From CAZEHS01 sp964649745 (GTDB lineage Bacteria > Bacillota > Clostridia > Peptostreptococcales > Acidaminobacteraceae): a stretch of DNA of 64,000 nt. The position numbers were made by a program, and so were the translations under genes. The notes under the pieces were generated by a model. That model was given only the letters and a program-made list of their open reading frames with translations, ran no database searches and was not told the origin of the DNA. The stretch is taken from positions 1 through 64,000 of the forward strand of contig CAZYQI010000017.1 in NCBI GenBank assembly GCA_964649745.1, given 5' to 3'. Shown in pieces: positions 31,525 through 39,615 of the stretch. Each line of letters opens with the position of its first letter. Position 1 is the first letter of the stretch.

Positions 31525-33375
31525 ATGGCTAGAGAACAAGGAATCATCAACGTGGCGGTTATCGCCCACGTAGACGCAGGAAAATCAACATTGGTAGATG
31601 CACTTCTTTCACAAAGCGGCGTTTTTCGCGAAAATGAAGAAGTGGTGGATTGTGTCATGGACTCCAACGATCTGGAGAGAGAGCGTGGGATCACCATCTA
31701 CTCCAAGAACTGTTCCGTTCAGCACACCTACACCGATGCAGAAGGAAACAAAAAAACAATCAAAGTAAATATCGTTGACACTCCCGGACATGCGGACTTC
31801 TCTTCCGAGGTGGAACGTATCATCAAGACGGTGGACACGGCTATCCTGCTGGTGGATTCCAGCGAAGGTCCTATGCCCCAAACCCGTTTCGTGCTGCACA
31901 AAGCACTTCAGCAGGGCCTGAAGCCGATCCTCATGATCAACAAAATCGATAAGAAGGACCAACGGGCGGAAGAGGTCGTGAACATGACCTTCGACCTTTT
32001 CGGTGAGTTGGGGGCTAATAACGAGCAGCTGGATTTCCCCATTCTTTACGGCATTGCCCGTGAAGGGATCGCCAAGGAAGAAATGCACCATGAGGGTGAA
32101 ACCCTGGAGCCGCTTTTCGACCTGCTGGTACGTCACGTGGAAGAATATCCGGACCGTGACGAGGAGCCCCTGCAGGTTCAGGTTTCCACTCTGGATTACG
32201 ACGACTACGTGGGTCGTCTCGGTATCGGCCGCATCACCCGGGGAACCATCAGCAAGGGCCAGACAGTAGCCATTGCAACCCAAGAGGGCGAAACCGTACG
32301 GGGCAAGATCAGCAAGATCATGGTCAACGAAGGCCTGCGCCGGGTTGAGAAGACAACAGCCAGCAGCGGCGATATTGTCATCATGGCCGGCATCCCCGAT
32401 ATCTCCATCGGCGACACCATCTGCCATATCGACTGCGTGGAGCCTCTTGAGCGCATCGACATCGAAGAGCCTACCCTGGCCATGAACTTTTACGTAAACG
32501 ATTCCCCCTTCTGCGGAAGAAGCGGTAAATTCCTTACCTCCCGTCACCTGCTGGCACGCCTTGAAAGAGAGCTTGAATCCAACGTAGGGCTTCGCATGGA
32601 GGTGCTTCCAAGCCAGGACGGCTTCCGTGTTTCGGGCCGTGGAGAGCTGCACCTTTCCATCCTGCTGGAGAACATGCGACGGGAAGGCTACGAGGTAGCG
32701 GTATCCAAGCCGGAGGTTCTCTACAAAGAGATTCACGGCCAGCTCTGCGAGCCGGTGGAGAAGGTTATTGCCTCCATGCCGGATGAGTACAGCGGTGCGG
32801 TCATTGCTGCCCTTAACCAGCGCAAGGGTCTTATGAGCCATATGGAAGCGGACCTGGGCTATACCAAGGTGGAATACCGGGTTCCTACCCGGGGGCTCCT
32901 CGGTTACCGCAGTGAATTCATCAACGTTACCCGGGGTGAAGGCACCCTGGTGCGCTCCTTCGAAGATTTCGAACCATTCTTCGGCGAGATTCCGGGAAGG
33001 GCCAATGGTGTTCTGATTTCTCAACAATCCGGTGTGTCCATGGCCTATGCCCTGGGCAACCTCAGTGAGCGGGCCAGCATGTTTGTAGATCCTGCCGCCG
33101 AGGTCTATGAGGGAATGATCGTAGGCATGAACAGCCGACGGGATGATATGGTGGTTAACGTCTGCAAAGGCAAGAAGCTCACCAACATGCGGGCCTCCGG
33201 CTCCGATGACGCCGTTCGGCTCAACGCGGCCAGGGTGTTCACCCTGGAAGAAGCCCTGGAATTCATTGAATCCGATGAGCTGGTGGAAGTGACGCCGGAC
33301 GCGATCCGCCTTCGCAAGAAGGTTCTCGACGAACTGGAGCGGGTACGTTCCGCTAAACGAAAAGAAACCGTTTAA
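31525..33375 (+). CDS. typA: ribosome-associated GTPase TypA/BipA
   Basis: 616 residues, the standard length. GTPase motifs: AHVDAGKST (G1), RERGITI (G2), DTPGHADF (G3) and NKIDKKD (G4); EF-G-like domains follow, then the TypA-specific C-terminal domain (VNVCKGKKLTNMRASGSDD). It binds the 70S ribosome and helps assembly or stress growth. ATG at 31525 follows AAAGGATGGG; an upstream ATG at 31480 lacks a ribosome site and conservation. Single-gene unit with own promoter and terminator. Confidence 0.95.
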   Translation: MAREQGIINVAVIAHVDAGKSTLVDALLSQSGVFRENEEVVDCVMDSNDLERERGITIYSKNCSVQHTYTDAEGNKKTIKVNIVDTPGHADFSSEVERIIKTVDTAILLVDSSEGPMPQTRFVLHKALQQGLKPILMINKIDKKDQRAEEVVNMTFDLFGELGANNEQLDFPILYGIAREGIAKEEMHHEGETLEPLFDLLVRHVEEYPDRDEEPLQVQVSTLDYDDYVGRLGIGRITRGTISKGQTVAIATQEGETVRGKISKIMVNEGLRRVEKTTASSGDIVIMAGIPDISIGDTICHIDCVEPLERIDIEEPTLAMNFYVNDSPFCGRSGKFLTSRHLLARLERELESNVGLRMEVLPSQDGFRVSGRGELHLSILLENMRREGYEVAVSKPEVLYKEIHGQLCEPVEKVIASMPDEYSGAVIAALNQRKGLMSHMEADLGYTKVEYRVPTRGLLGYRSEFINVTRGEGTLVRSFEDFEPFFGEIPGRANGVLISQQSGVSMAYALGNLSERASMFVDPAAEVYEGMIVGMNSRRDDMVVNVCKGKKLTNMRASGSDDAVRLNAARVFTLEEALEFIESDELVEVTPDAIRLRKKVLDELERVRSAKRKETV

Positions 33376-33378
33376 TCA

Positions 33379-33425
33379 CATCCCCGGTTGTCAGGTGTAT
33401 CCTGATGACCGGGGATGTTCTGTTT
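33379..33425 (+). terminator. terminator after typA
   Basis: CATCCCCGG (33379-33387) pairs with CCGGGGATG (33409-33417), with an inner TCAGG/CCTGA stem, followed by TTCTGTTT. Confidence 0.88.
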
Positions 33426-33530
33426 GCAGGTAATTCCATAATCAGGGCTGTTAATCCTGCCGAATTTTGGGTATGATGAAGAGAGTATGTATTATCGGCC
33501 TTTATGAATCAATAACCGGAGGGATTCGCT

Positions 33531-34607
33531 ATGTCGGAAACCGAAAAAATGGAAAAAAGGAATACCGGGAAGAATACCCTGGACACCATGGAACTGTCGC
33601 TTTTCTGCCAGCAGATGGCCCTGGTCCTGAAGTCTGGAATTCCACCCATAGAAGGGGTTCCCCTTATCGCAGAGGAAATGACCCAGCCCCGTCTCAAGAA
33701 GGCGCTGGATGAGATAAGCCGTGACATCACTCAGGGGTCCAACTTTTATGAAGCGCTTCGGGGCCAAAGCCTGTTTCCGGAATACCTTGTATCCATGACC
33801 CAGCTGGGGGAAAAAACGGGGATGCTGGAACGGGTTATGGATAACCTGTCCAGGTACTATGACCGGGATTACCGGCTGCAGAAAAAATTCCGCAGCAGCA
33901 TTACGTACCCCATCATCCTTATGGTGCTGATGCTGGGAGTCATTACGCTTTTGATCCTTAAAATCCTTCCCATGTTCGCCAATATTCTGGGTTCCCTGGG
34001 TGGAGAAATGCCCCAGGTGACAACGATGCTGCTCACCTTTGGACAGGGTGTTGTTCAGTCAGGCCCCGTTATTATTGGCATCGTCCTGGCCTTTGTTATG
34101 GGTGCTGTTGCCTATGGACGCAGTGATGCGGGCGGGCTCCGGTATGACCGTTTGAAAATGCAGCTCCCATACCTGGGCAAGATCTATCGCAAGGTATCCG
34201 CCGCCAGGTTCAGTCATGGCATGGCTTTGGTACTAAAGAGCGGAATGACCTTTGAGGAAGGGCTTGACGCAGTGGGACAGATCATTGGAAACCGCTTTGT
34301 AAAAACCAAGATCATCGAGGCCGGGGACATGATCCGTAAGGGTGAAACCCCTGCGGATGCCTTTGCTCAACTGGGTTTGTATCCCAATCTTTTTGTCCGG
34401 ATGATGCGTATCGGACACAAAACCGGTGAGCTGGACCAGATGATGGGCAAGATTTCCGACGTGTATGACGAAGAGGTTGAAGATTCCCTGAATATGCTGG
34501 CCAACGCCATTGAACCCATCCTGGTTATTACGCTTTCCGTTATTGTTGCCGTGATCCTTCTGGCCGTCATGCTGCCGCTCATCAACATCATGAGCACCAT
34601 CGGCTGA
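33531..34607 (+). CDS. pilC: type IV pilus inner membrane platform protein (PilC/GspF)
   Basis: 358 residues made of two T2SSF repeats (about 20-145 and 220-345), each starting with a FCQQMALVLKSGIPPIEGV / FSHGMALVLKSGMTFEEGL segment and ending in membrane helices (about 122-145, 170-190, 320-345). It forms the membrane platform that works with the PilB and PilT ATPases. GGAGG precedes the ATG. First gene of the pilus operon, about 90 bp after the typA terminator. It is somewhat shorter than the usual 400 residues, lacking much of the N-terminal extension. Confidence 0.93.
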   Translation: MSETEKMEKRNTGKNTLDTMELSLFCQQMALVLKSGIPPIEGVPLIAEEMTQPRLKKALDEISRDITQGSNFYEALRGQSLFPEYLVSMTQLGEKTGMLERVMDNLSRYYDRDYRLQKKFRSSITYPIILMVLMLGVITLLILKILPMFANILGSLGGEMPQVTTMLLTFGQGVVQSGPVIIGIVLAFVMGAVAYGRSDAGGLRYDRLKMQLPYLGKIYRKVSAARFSHGMALVLKSGMTFEEGLDAVGQIIGNRFVKTKIIEAGDMIRKGETPADAFAQLGLYPNLFVRMMRIGHKTGELDQMMGKISDVYDEEVEDSLNMLANAIEPILVITLSVIVAVILLAVMLPLINIMSTIG

Positions 34608-34646
34608 TAATATGCGGGCGTCATGGTCGGAGAAAGGAGGCGGGCA

Positions 34647-34976
34647 ATGAGTACGGAAAGAAATACACAGATTCCAACCTGGATTTTGCTGGGAACCGTG
34701 ACCATTATTATCCTATACAGCTTCATTGCAATGGACCGGTTCGGACGCCATTCAGATACGAATTATACGGACTCCATCAAACAGGCGATCCTGAGGACCT
34801 CTGCTCACTGTTATGCCTTGGAGGGCAGCTATCCGCCCAGTTTGGAATATATGGAAGAAAACTACGGCTTGATCCTTGATCACGAAAAGTACAGCTATGT
34901 TTACGACATTTTCGCTTCGAATATCCGTCCGGAAGTTGAGGTGCTCCCATGGAACACAGAACCCATGCAGCCATGA
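34647..34976 (+). CDS. small single-helix protein in the pilus operon
   Basis: 109 residues. One N-terminal helix (about 9-28: WILLGTVTIIILYSFIAM), then an extracytoplasmic part with alternating helices (YTDSIKQAILRTSAHCYALEGSYPPSLEYMEENYG). That section looks like the alpha-to-beta transition of a pilin, but no G/F cleavage site with Glu5 is seen. AAAGGAGG supports the ATG at 34647. It lies between pilC and prepilin-like genes, so a pilus role is likely. Function not known. Confidence 0.75.
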   Translation: MSTERNTQIPTWILLGTVTIIILYSFIAMDRFGRHSDTNYTDSIKQAILRTSAHCYALEGSYPPSLEYMEENYGLILDHEKYSYVYDIFASNIRPEVEVLPWNTEPMQP

Positions 34977-35497
34977 AGAAGGCCTTGAAAAACAGGGCAG
35001 GCCGAACCCAGGTGGAAGTGCTGGCAGTCTTTGTGCTGCTGATTCTTCTTGGTGTTTCCGCGTTCACGCTATCCATGGCGGGGGCGGACTCCTATAAGAC
35101 CCTCAACAGCTTTCGGGACAAAAGCGCTGCTGTGCGTATTGCCCTGGCCTACTCCGAGATGAAGATTCACCAGTACGATACAGCGGGCGTCCTTCGTGTG
35201 GAGCCTCACCCTGGAACCGGTGAATCGTCCCTGGTGATCCGTGAAACCGTGGAAGGGAAAAACTACGAAACATGGGTTTACTTCAGTAATGGTTATCTTC
35301 GGGAGGCACTGGTGCTGGAGGGACAGGCCCCCACCGATGAATTCGGCTTTGAGGTGGTGGCTCTGGATTCCTATGCCCTGGACGGCGGTACCACCGGTAA
35401 TGGGGTGACCGTCAAGGCACAGGCCAAGGACGAAAAAGGACGCGATCTGATTCTGGAGAGCTTCGTAGCTTTCCGGAGCGGGGAGGTGCGCCAATGA
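34949..35497 (+). CDS. prepilin-like protein, DUF4860-type
   Basis: 182 residues. Near the N terminus it reads RAGRTQVEVLAVFVLLILLGVSAFTL: a Gly, a Glu at the fifth position after it, and a long hydrophobic helix, as in type IV prepilins, but with Arg instead of Phe after the Gly. The rest is beta-rich. ATG at 34949 has GAGGTG upstream; a second ATG at 34973 overlaps the preceding stop as ATGA and would also be plausible. It is likely a minor pilin or pseudopilin of this operon. The DUF4860 assignment is from memory. Confidence 0.7.
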   Translation: MEHRTHAAMKKALKNRAGRTQVEVLAVFVLLILLGVSAFTLSMAGADSYKTLNSFRDKSAAVRIALAYSEMKIHQYDTAGVLRVEPHPGTGESSLVIRETVEGKNYETWVYFSNGYLREALVLEGQAPTDEFGFEVVALDSYALDGGTTGNGVTVKAQAKDEKGRDLILESFVAFRSGEVRQ

Positions 35498-36021
35498 TCG
35501 GGTATCTGAAGCACGGTAGGAATGATAAGGGCTTTACACTTACAGAAATGCTTATTGCTGTGGCGGTGCTGAGTCTTATGGGCCTGGTTGTGATACAGGT
35601 GTTCATAACAGCCAGCTCCCTGAATCATAAAGCGGCAGATACGGACAGGGCGGTGGCTGCCTGCACCACGGTGGCGGAGCAGCTGAAGGCTCTGCCGGCA
35701 GACATGGTGCTGGATAGCCGGATTCTTGCAGAAACGTTTCCGGAGGCGCTGGTGACGATGGCCCCCAGTGGTGAGGAGGGAACACTGAAGCTGTTCTATA
35801 CGAGTCAGTGGGAACCTCTGACTCTGGTCTCTTCCCAATCTCCGGGATATGTACTGGAAGCAGAACTGAAGGCTGCCGGTCCTGAGGAGGGGAACATCAC
35901 TCTGCTGGATATGAAGGTTGTTCGCCAAGCCCGATATTTTCATAAAGCGGATCCGAAGCCGGAGATTTTCGTGCTGGAAGCGGCTTTGCCTCAGCAGTTG
36001 AAGGGAGGCGCTGTTCAATGA
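35494..36021 (+). CDS. type IV prepilin-like protein
   Basis: 175 residues with a classic class III signal: NDKGFTLTEMLIAVAVLSLMGLVV, cleaved between Gly and Phe by prepilin peptidase, Glu at position 5. The remaining 140 residues are beta-rich and variable, as in minor pilins. The ATG overlaps the preceding stop (ATGA at 35494), and GGGGAGGTG lies upstream. The peptidase PilD is not in the window. Confidence 0.9.
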   Translation: MIGYLKHGRNDKGFTLTEMLIAVAVLSLMGLVVIQVFITASSLNHKAADTDRAVAACTTVAEQLKALPADMVLDSRILAETFPEALVTMAPSGEEGTLKLFYTSQWEPLTLVSSQSPGYVLEAELKAAGPEEGNITLLDMKVVRQARYFHKADPKPEIFVLEAALPQQLKGGAVQ

Positions 36022-36500
36022 AGATCAAGCCTGTTTTCAACGACAAGGGCAGTGCGTCGGTTATTGTGATCATGGTCATGCTTCTGCTGGTTGTTTTCGG
36101 GATTCTTGCCTTTGTTTCAGGCGGTTCCAGCCTGAGACTGGCCGAGAAGAATGCTCAGACGGTAAAGGATTATTATCTGCTGGATAAGCACGGCGAAATA
36201 GCGGTTGCAAAGATTTCCCCTCTGCTGAAGACAGAGGGTGTCGGAGCGGGAGTTGTGGATAAAATCTCAACGTTCAACAACGTAGGGGATGTAGTTTCCG
36301 TACCCCGTGAATCTGGAGCTCCCATGTTGGTGCTCAAGATTCAGGATCCTTCGATAAAAAGCGAAGCCAGCCTGAGAATCCGTGTTTCACCAAAGGCTTC
36401 CGACAATGGAACCATGGTATTGGAAATTCTGGAATGGAAGCTTCTCTATAAGCCTTTTGCATATGATGGAACAGTAAACCTATGGGAAGGTGTGAATTGA
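36018..36500 (+). CDS. PilX-like pilus assembly protein
   Basis: 160 residues. Start NDKGSASVIVIMVMLLLVVFGILAFVSGG: a short basic lead and one hydrophobic helix like PilX/GspK-type N termini, but without Glu at position 5. In GspK/PilX proteins that Glu is missing too, and they cap the pilus tip. The rest is a small alpha/beta region. The gene overlaps its upstream neighbour by 4 bp (ATGA). Confidence 0.7.
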   Translation: MKIKPVFNDKGSASVIVIMVMLLLVVFGILAFVSGGSSLRLAEKNAQTVKDYYLLDKHGEIAVAKISPLLKTEGVGAGVVDKISTFNNVGDVVSVPRESGAPMLVLKIQDPSIKSEASLRIRVSPKASDNGTMVLEILEWKLLYKPFAYDGTVNLWEGVN

Positions 36501-37585
36501 TGAGTGACGTACTGGTTTACAATGGCGAATACTCAATTATGGAGTTGCTCCGTTTTGCCAAGGAGCACAAGGCATCGGATCTTCACCTTACCGTTGGCGT
36601 GCCCCCTATTATCAAGGTTCGCGGAGAGCTTTGGGACGTGGGTGAGAAGATCCTTCTTCCGGGGATTATCGAGCCCATCATACGGGAGCTTTATCAGGAT
36701 GAGGCCAACTATCGCGAATTTCTAAGCACCGGGGATAAGGATTTTTCCATTTCGGTGCCGGGAGTAGGACGCTTTCGGGTGAACACCTTCTTTCAACGAG
36801 GTTCCATGGCCGCGGCCATAAGGATTGTACACACAGAACTGCCCAACCCCAGAGAACTGGGGATTCCTGAGGGAATTCTGGATCTGCACAAGGTGAATCG
36901 GGGATTGGTGCTGGTCACCGGCCCCACCGGCAGCGGAAAATCCACAACCCTCTCCTGCCTGATCAACCTCATCAACGAAACCCGGAAGTGTCATATCCTT
37001 ACCCTGGAAGAGCCCATTGAGTTTCTGCACAAGCACAAGAAAAGCGTCGTGAACCAACGGGAAATCGGTCAGGACACGGCAACCTACACCAAGGCTCTAC
37101 GCAGCGCACTGAGGGAATCTCCGGATGTTATCCTGCTGGGTGAAATGCGTGATTTGGAGACGATTTCCATCGCTATGACGGCCGCCGAAACCGGACATCT
37201 GGTCTTTTCAACCCTTCACACGGTGGGGGCGGCAAAAACCATCGATCGGATCATCGACGTTTTCCCACCGAATCAACAGCAGCAGATACGGATTCAGCTG
37301 TCTACCGTGCTTCAGGCCGTCGTTTCCCAACAGCTTATCCCTTCCCACGAGCTGGGTCGGGTGGCAGCCTTCGAGATCATGTACATGAACACTGCCATAC
37401 GGAACCTGATACGGGAGTCCAAGGCGTTCCAGATCGATGCCGCCATCCAGACCGGGCGAAACGTGGGCATGGTCAGCATGGATCTCAGTATCGCGGAGCT
37501 GGTGAAGCAGGGCTTGGTCACAAAGGAAGATGCCATGGTATACTGCGTAAACCCGGACATCCTCACACGCTATCTGCAGGGATAG
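36500..37585 (+). CDS. pilT: pilus retraction ATPase PilT
   Basis: 361 residues. N-terminal PAS-like domain (1-110, HKASDLHLTVG), then the RecA-like ATPase with Walker A GPTGSGKST, Asp box TLEEPIEF, Walker B LLGEMRD and His box TGHLVFSTLHT, ending in the PilT-type tail. PilT hexamers drive pilus retraction; PilB (extension) has a longer N terminus and a zinc motif not seen here. The ATG shares one base with the preceding stop (TGATG). Last gene of the operon. Confidence 0.95.
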   Translation: MSDVLVYNGEYSIMELLRFAKEHKASDLHLTVGVPPIIKVRGELWDVGEKILLPGIIEPIIRELYQDEANYREFLSTGDKDFSISVPGVGRFRVNTFFQRGSMAAAIRIVHTELPNPRELGIPEGILDLHKVNRGLVLVTGPTGSGKSTTLSCLINLINETRKCHILTLEEPIEFLHKHKKSVVNQREIGQDTATYTKALRSALRESPDVILLGEMRDLETISIAMTAAETGHLVFSTLHTVGAAKTIDRIIDVFPPNQQQQIRIQLSTVLQAVVSQQLIPSHELGRVAAFEIMYMNTAIRNLIRESKAFQIDAAIQTGRNVGMVSMDLSIAELVKQGLVTKEDAMVYCVNPDILTRYLQG

Positions 37586-37599
37586 GAGCGGATTTTATT

Positions 37600-37723
37600 C
37601 GCCTTCCTCCGGGAGGAAGGCAGCAGCGAAGCTGGCGGAAGGAGTATGCGATATCAAATCAAATTACGCATTCTCCCCCTGTCACTTTGTGACATCCCCC
37701 TCCCGGAGGGAGATGAGGAAGGG
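37600..37723. repeat. interspersed repeat family C, imperfect palindrome
   Basis: The left part (37600-37652) and right part (37664-37723) are diverged inverted copies: both contain CCTTCCTC, TCCGGGAGG and end toward the centre in ATGCG. Each arm has its own hairpin (GCCTTCCTCC/GGGAGGAAGGC at 37601-37621; TGTCAC/GTGACA at about 37680-37693). It follows pilT and may act as its terminator. Confidence 0.65.
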
Positions 37724-37749
37724 TTGTTTTAAATCGTATAGAAATGCAC

Positions 37750-37846
37750 GGGAGATTGCCACGTTGCTTTACTCCTCGCAATGACGGATTCCAGGGGCTG
37801 AAGCCTTTACATCTGTCATTGCGAGCAAAGCGCGGCAATCTCTCCC
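37750..37846. repeat. interspersed repeat family B, full palindrome
   Basis: GGGAGATTGCCACG...CTCGCAATGAC (37750-37785) is answered by GTCATTGCGAG...GGCAATCTCTCCC (37814-37846). The arms pair over most of 35 bp. The type is common in bacterial and archaeal genomes as an intergenic palindrome. It directly follows the family C element. Confidence 0.8.
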
Positions 37847-37913
37847 TTGATTTTTGCATAGCTTCTGATACAATTGAATCATATCCAACAAAAATACTCG
37901 GAATTAAACAGTT

Positions 37914-37956
37914 TGTAACATGCGTTACGGATATATCACGGAAAACCCCATATAAT
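37914..37956 (+). promoter_or_regulatory. Crp/Fnr-like operator and -10 box of the sulfite-reductase-like operon
   Basis: TGTAA-N6-TTACG (37914-37929) is a near-perfect match to the Crp/Fnr-type half sites. A perfect TATAAT lies at 37951-37956 with no fitting -35. The transcription start should be near 37963, so the palindrome is centred near -41.5, the standard position of an activator of this family. Confidence 0.55.
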
Positions 37957-37982
37957 TAAGCCATGAAAGAGAGGACAATCAG

Positions 37983-38687
37983 ATGGAGAAGCCCAGGTTT
38001 GCAACCCTTCAACGGGTTCGCACCGAAGAACGCACCTATGCCATAACCCCACGGATTCCCGGTGGGTTTGTAACCCCGGAAATACTAAACACCATTTCCG
38101 CGGTGGCTCAGAAATACCACGCAACACTTAAGATCACCTCCGGACAGAGGATCATGCTCCTGGGTCTGAAGGAAAGTGATGTCAATACGGTATGGGATGA
38201 GCTGGGCATGGAACCGGCGGTGCTTTCGCCATACTCCGTTAAGAATGTTGAGATTTGTCCGGCCTCTTTCTGTAAGCGCTCCAAACAGAATTCCATGAAA
38301 CTGGGTCTTAAGCTGGAAAAGCGGTTCTACGGCGCTCCGGCCCCCAACCGAACGAAGATTGGCGTGGCTGGGTGCCTCAATGCCTGCACCAGCGCCAATG
38401 CCAAGGATATCGGAGTGCTGGCCGACGAACAGGGCTATATCATAGTAGCCGGAGGAAGCGCAGGCTACCACCCCCGGCTTCCGGACCGGATTGCGGAAGG
38501 GCTTGATGAAGAAGAGGCGTTTCTGATGGTGGAAGCCGTGTTTGACTACTACGCCGCCAACGCACCCATGGGGGAAAAGCTGGGGCCATGGATCGATTCC
38601 ATCGGCCTGGACACCTTCAAGGCAGGGGTTAAAGGGATATTTGACGAGAAAACAACAAAACAGGAGGACGATTCCAAACATGAGTAA
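37983..38687 (+). CDS. small nitrite/sulfite reductase-like siroheme [4Fe-4S] protein
   Basis: 234 residues. It has the ferredoxin-like half domain (1-65) and the siroheme-FeS domain with Cys92-x4-Cys97 (ICPASFCKR) and Cys131-x3-Cys135 (AGCLNACT), giving four ligands for the coupled siroheme-[4Fe-4S] centre. Classical enzymes have x5 between the first two; the x4 spacing may be a subfamily trait. It lacks the second repeat of full sulfite reductases. Possible roles are sulfite or nitrite reduction, or electron transfer; substrate unknown. The gene overlaps the next by 8 bp. Confidence 0.85.
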   Translation: MEKPRFATLQRVRTEERTYAITPRIPGGFVTPEILNTISAVAQKYHATLKITSGQRIMLLGLKESDVNTVWDELGMEPAVLSPYSVKNVEICPASFCKRSKQNSMKLGLKLEKRFYGAPAPNRTKIGVAGCLNACTSANAKDIGVLADEQGYIIVAGGSAGYHPRLPDRIAEGLDEEEAFLMVEAVFDYYAANAPMGEKLGPWIDSIGLDTFKAGVKGIFDEKTTKQEDDSKHE

Positions 38688-39324
38688 ATTCCTTGCACCG
38701 ATCCACAGCTGGCTTTACAATAAAATCGCGATATCTGAAGAACTGGAAACAAAAGTACTGAAAACCCTTCAACTGGAGGAGGATCCCTTTGTAACCGATC
38801 TGTATGCCCGAGTCGGGGCACAGCTGCCGGATGCTCCCCTGGAAGATCTGATCGACCAGAGCAATATCCATGGGTGGCTCCAGAACCGCATCCAGATGAC
38901 AGAAAGCCGTCTGGCGGAGCTGATCACCTGGCAGGTGCAGAAGTCTCCTGCTGCAAGAGGGACCCTGCATCAAATATGGGAACTGGCCGGAGCGGATCTG
39001 GCGGCCTCTGTCCCTGCAATGGGAAACCTTAAGGCTGAGGACCTCTACAAGCTGACCCAGGATATCATCCTTGAAGGGATGCCCTGTGACCGTGTGAGCC
39101 AAATAACCGCCAGCAGCGAAACCTCGGTGGAGTGGCTGACCACCCAGTGCCTGCACCGACAACATTTCGATGCTGCCGGCGGCGATGTGTCCCACTATTA
39201 TGCCCTGCGGGAGTCGTTTCTCAACGGATTCCTGAGCATTGTACAACCCGGAGCCCGCTACACAGTTAAGGAAAGCCCCGCCGGAAGCGGCGCCGCCTAT
39301 ATCAATCACATAACCATCCAATAG
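38680..39324 (+). CDS. unknown protein in the sulfite-reductase-like operon
   Basis: 214 residues, start at 38680 supported by CAGGAGG upstream and an 8-bp overlap with the preceding gene. Mostly helical, no signal or membrane helix, and few cysteines (Cys in GMPCDRV and TQCLHRQ). No family recognised. The position between a siroheme protein and a DUF1858 protein suggests a role in the same redox process. Confidence 0.75.
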   Translation: MSKFLAPIHSWLYNKIAISEELETKVLKTLQLEEDPFVTDLYARVGAQLPDAPLEDLIDQSNIHGWLQNRIQMTESRLAELITWQVQKSPAARGTLHQIWELAGADLAASVPAMGNLKAEDLYKLTQDIILEGMPCDRVSQITASSETSVEWLTTQCLHRQHFDAAGGDVSHYYALRESFLNGFLSIVQPGARYTVKESPAGSGAAYINHITIQ

Positions 39325-39336
39325 GAGGAATAACCC

Positions 39337-39522
39337 ATGAAAGTAACCAAAGACATGATTATCGCCGATGTACTGAAAGCCAATCCCAATGCGGCTATGA
39401 TACTGATGCAGAACGGAATGGGCTGCCTGGGATGTCCGTCATCCCAAAGCGAAAGCCTGGAGCAGGCTGTGGATATCCACGGCATGGATATTGAAAAGCT
39501 GCTGAGTGAACTGAACGGCTGA
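39337..39522 (+). CDS. DUF1858 domain protein
   Basis: 61 residues: ITKDMIIADVLKANPNAAMILMQNGMGCLGCPSSQSESLEQA fits DUF1858, a small helical domain with a CxxC pair (CLGC), also found in ScdA/RIC iron-sulfur repair proteins and next to hybrid-cluster proteins. It may act in redox or Fe-S handling. It follows the unknown gene by 12 bp with AGGAGG upstream, and is the last gene of the operon. Confidence 0.9.
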   Translation: MKVTKDMIIADVLKANPNAAMILMQNGMGCLGCPSSQSESLEQAVDIHGMDIEKLLSELNG

Positions 39523-39554
39523 TTCCAATGGAAAATGTATAGAATAGCTGCATA

Positions 39555-39600
39555 AAAGACAGCGACCCCCGGGTGGAGATACCCGGGGGTCGCTGTCTTT
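39555..39600. terminator. bidirectional terminator with 20-bp stem
   Basis: AAAGACAGCGACCCCCGGGT (39555-39574) pairs perfectly with 39581-39600, with A and U tracts at both ends. It ends the redox operon and the convergent pgmB gene. Confidence 0.95.
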
Positions 39601-39615
39601 CAATGAGGGGGGGTG

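Noticed and set aside
31609..33027. 472-codon open frame on the minus strand
   Set aside because: It lies opposite typA, whose motifs are fully conserved; the frame has no ribosome site and no family features. It is a codon-bias shadow.
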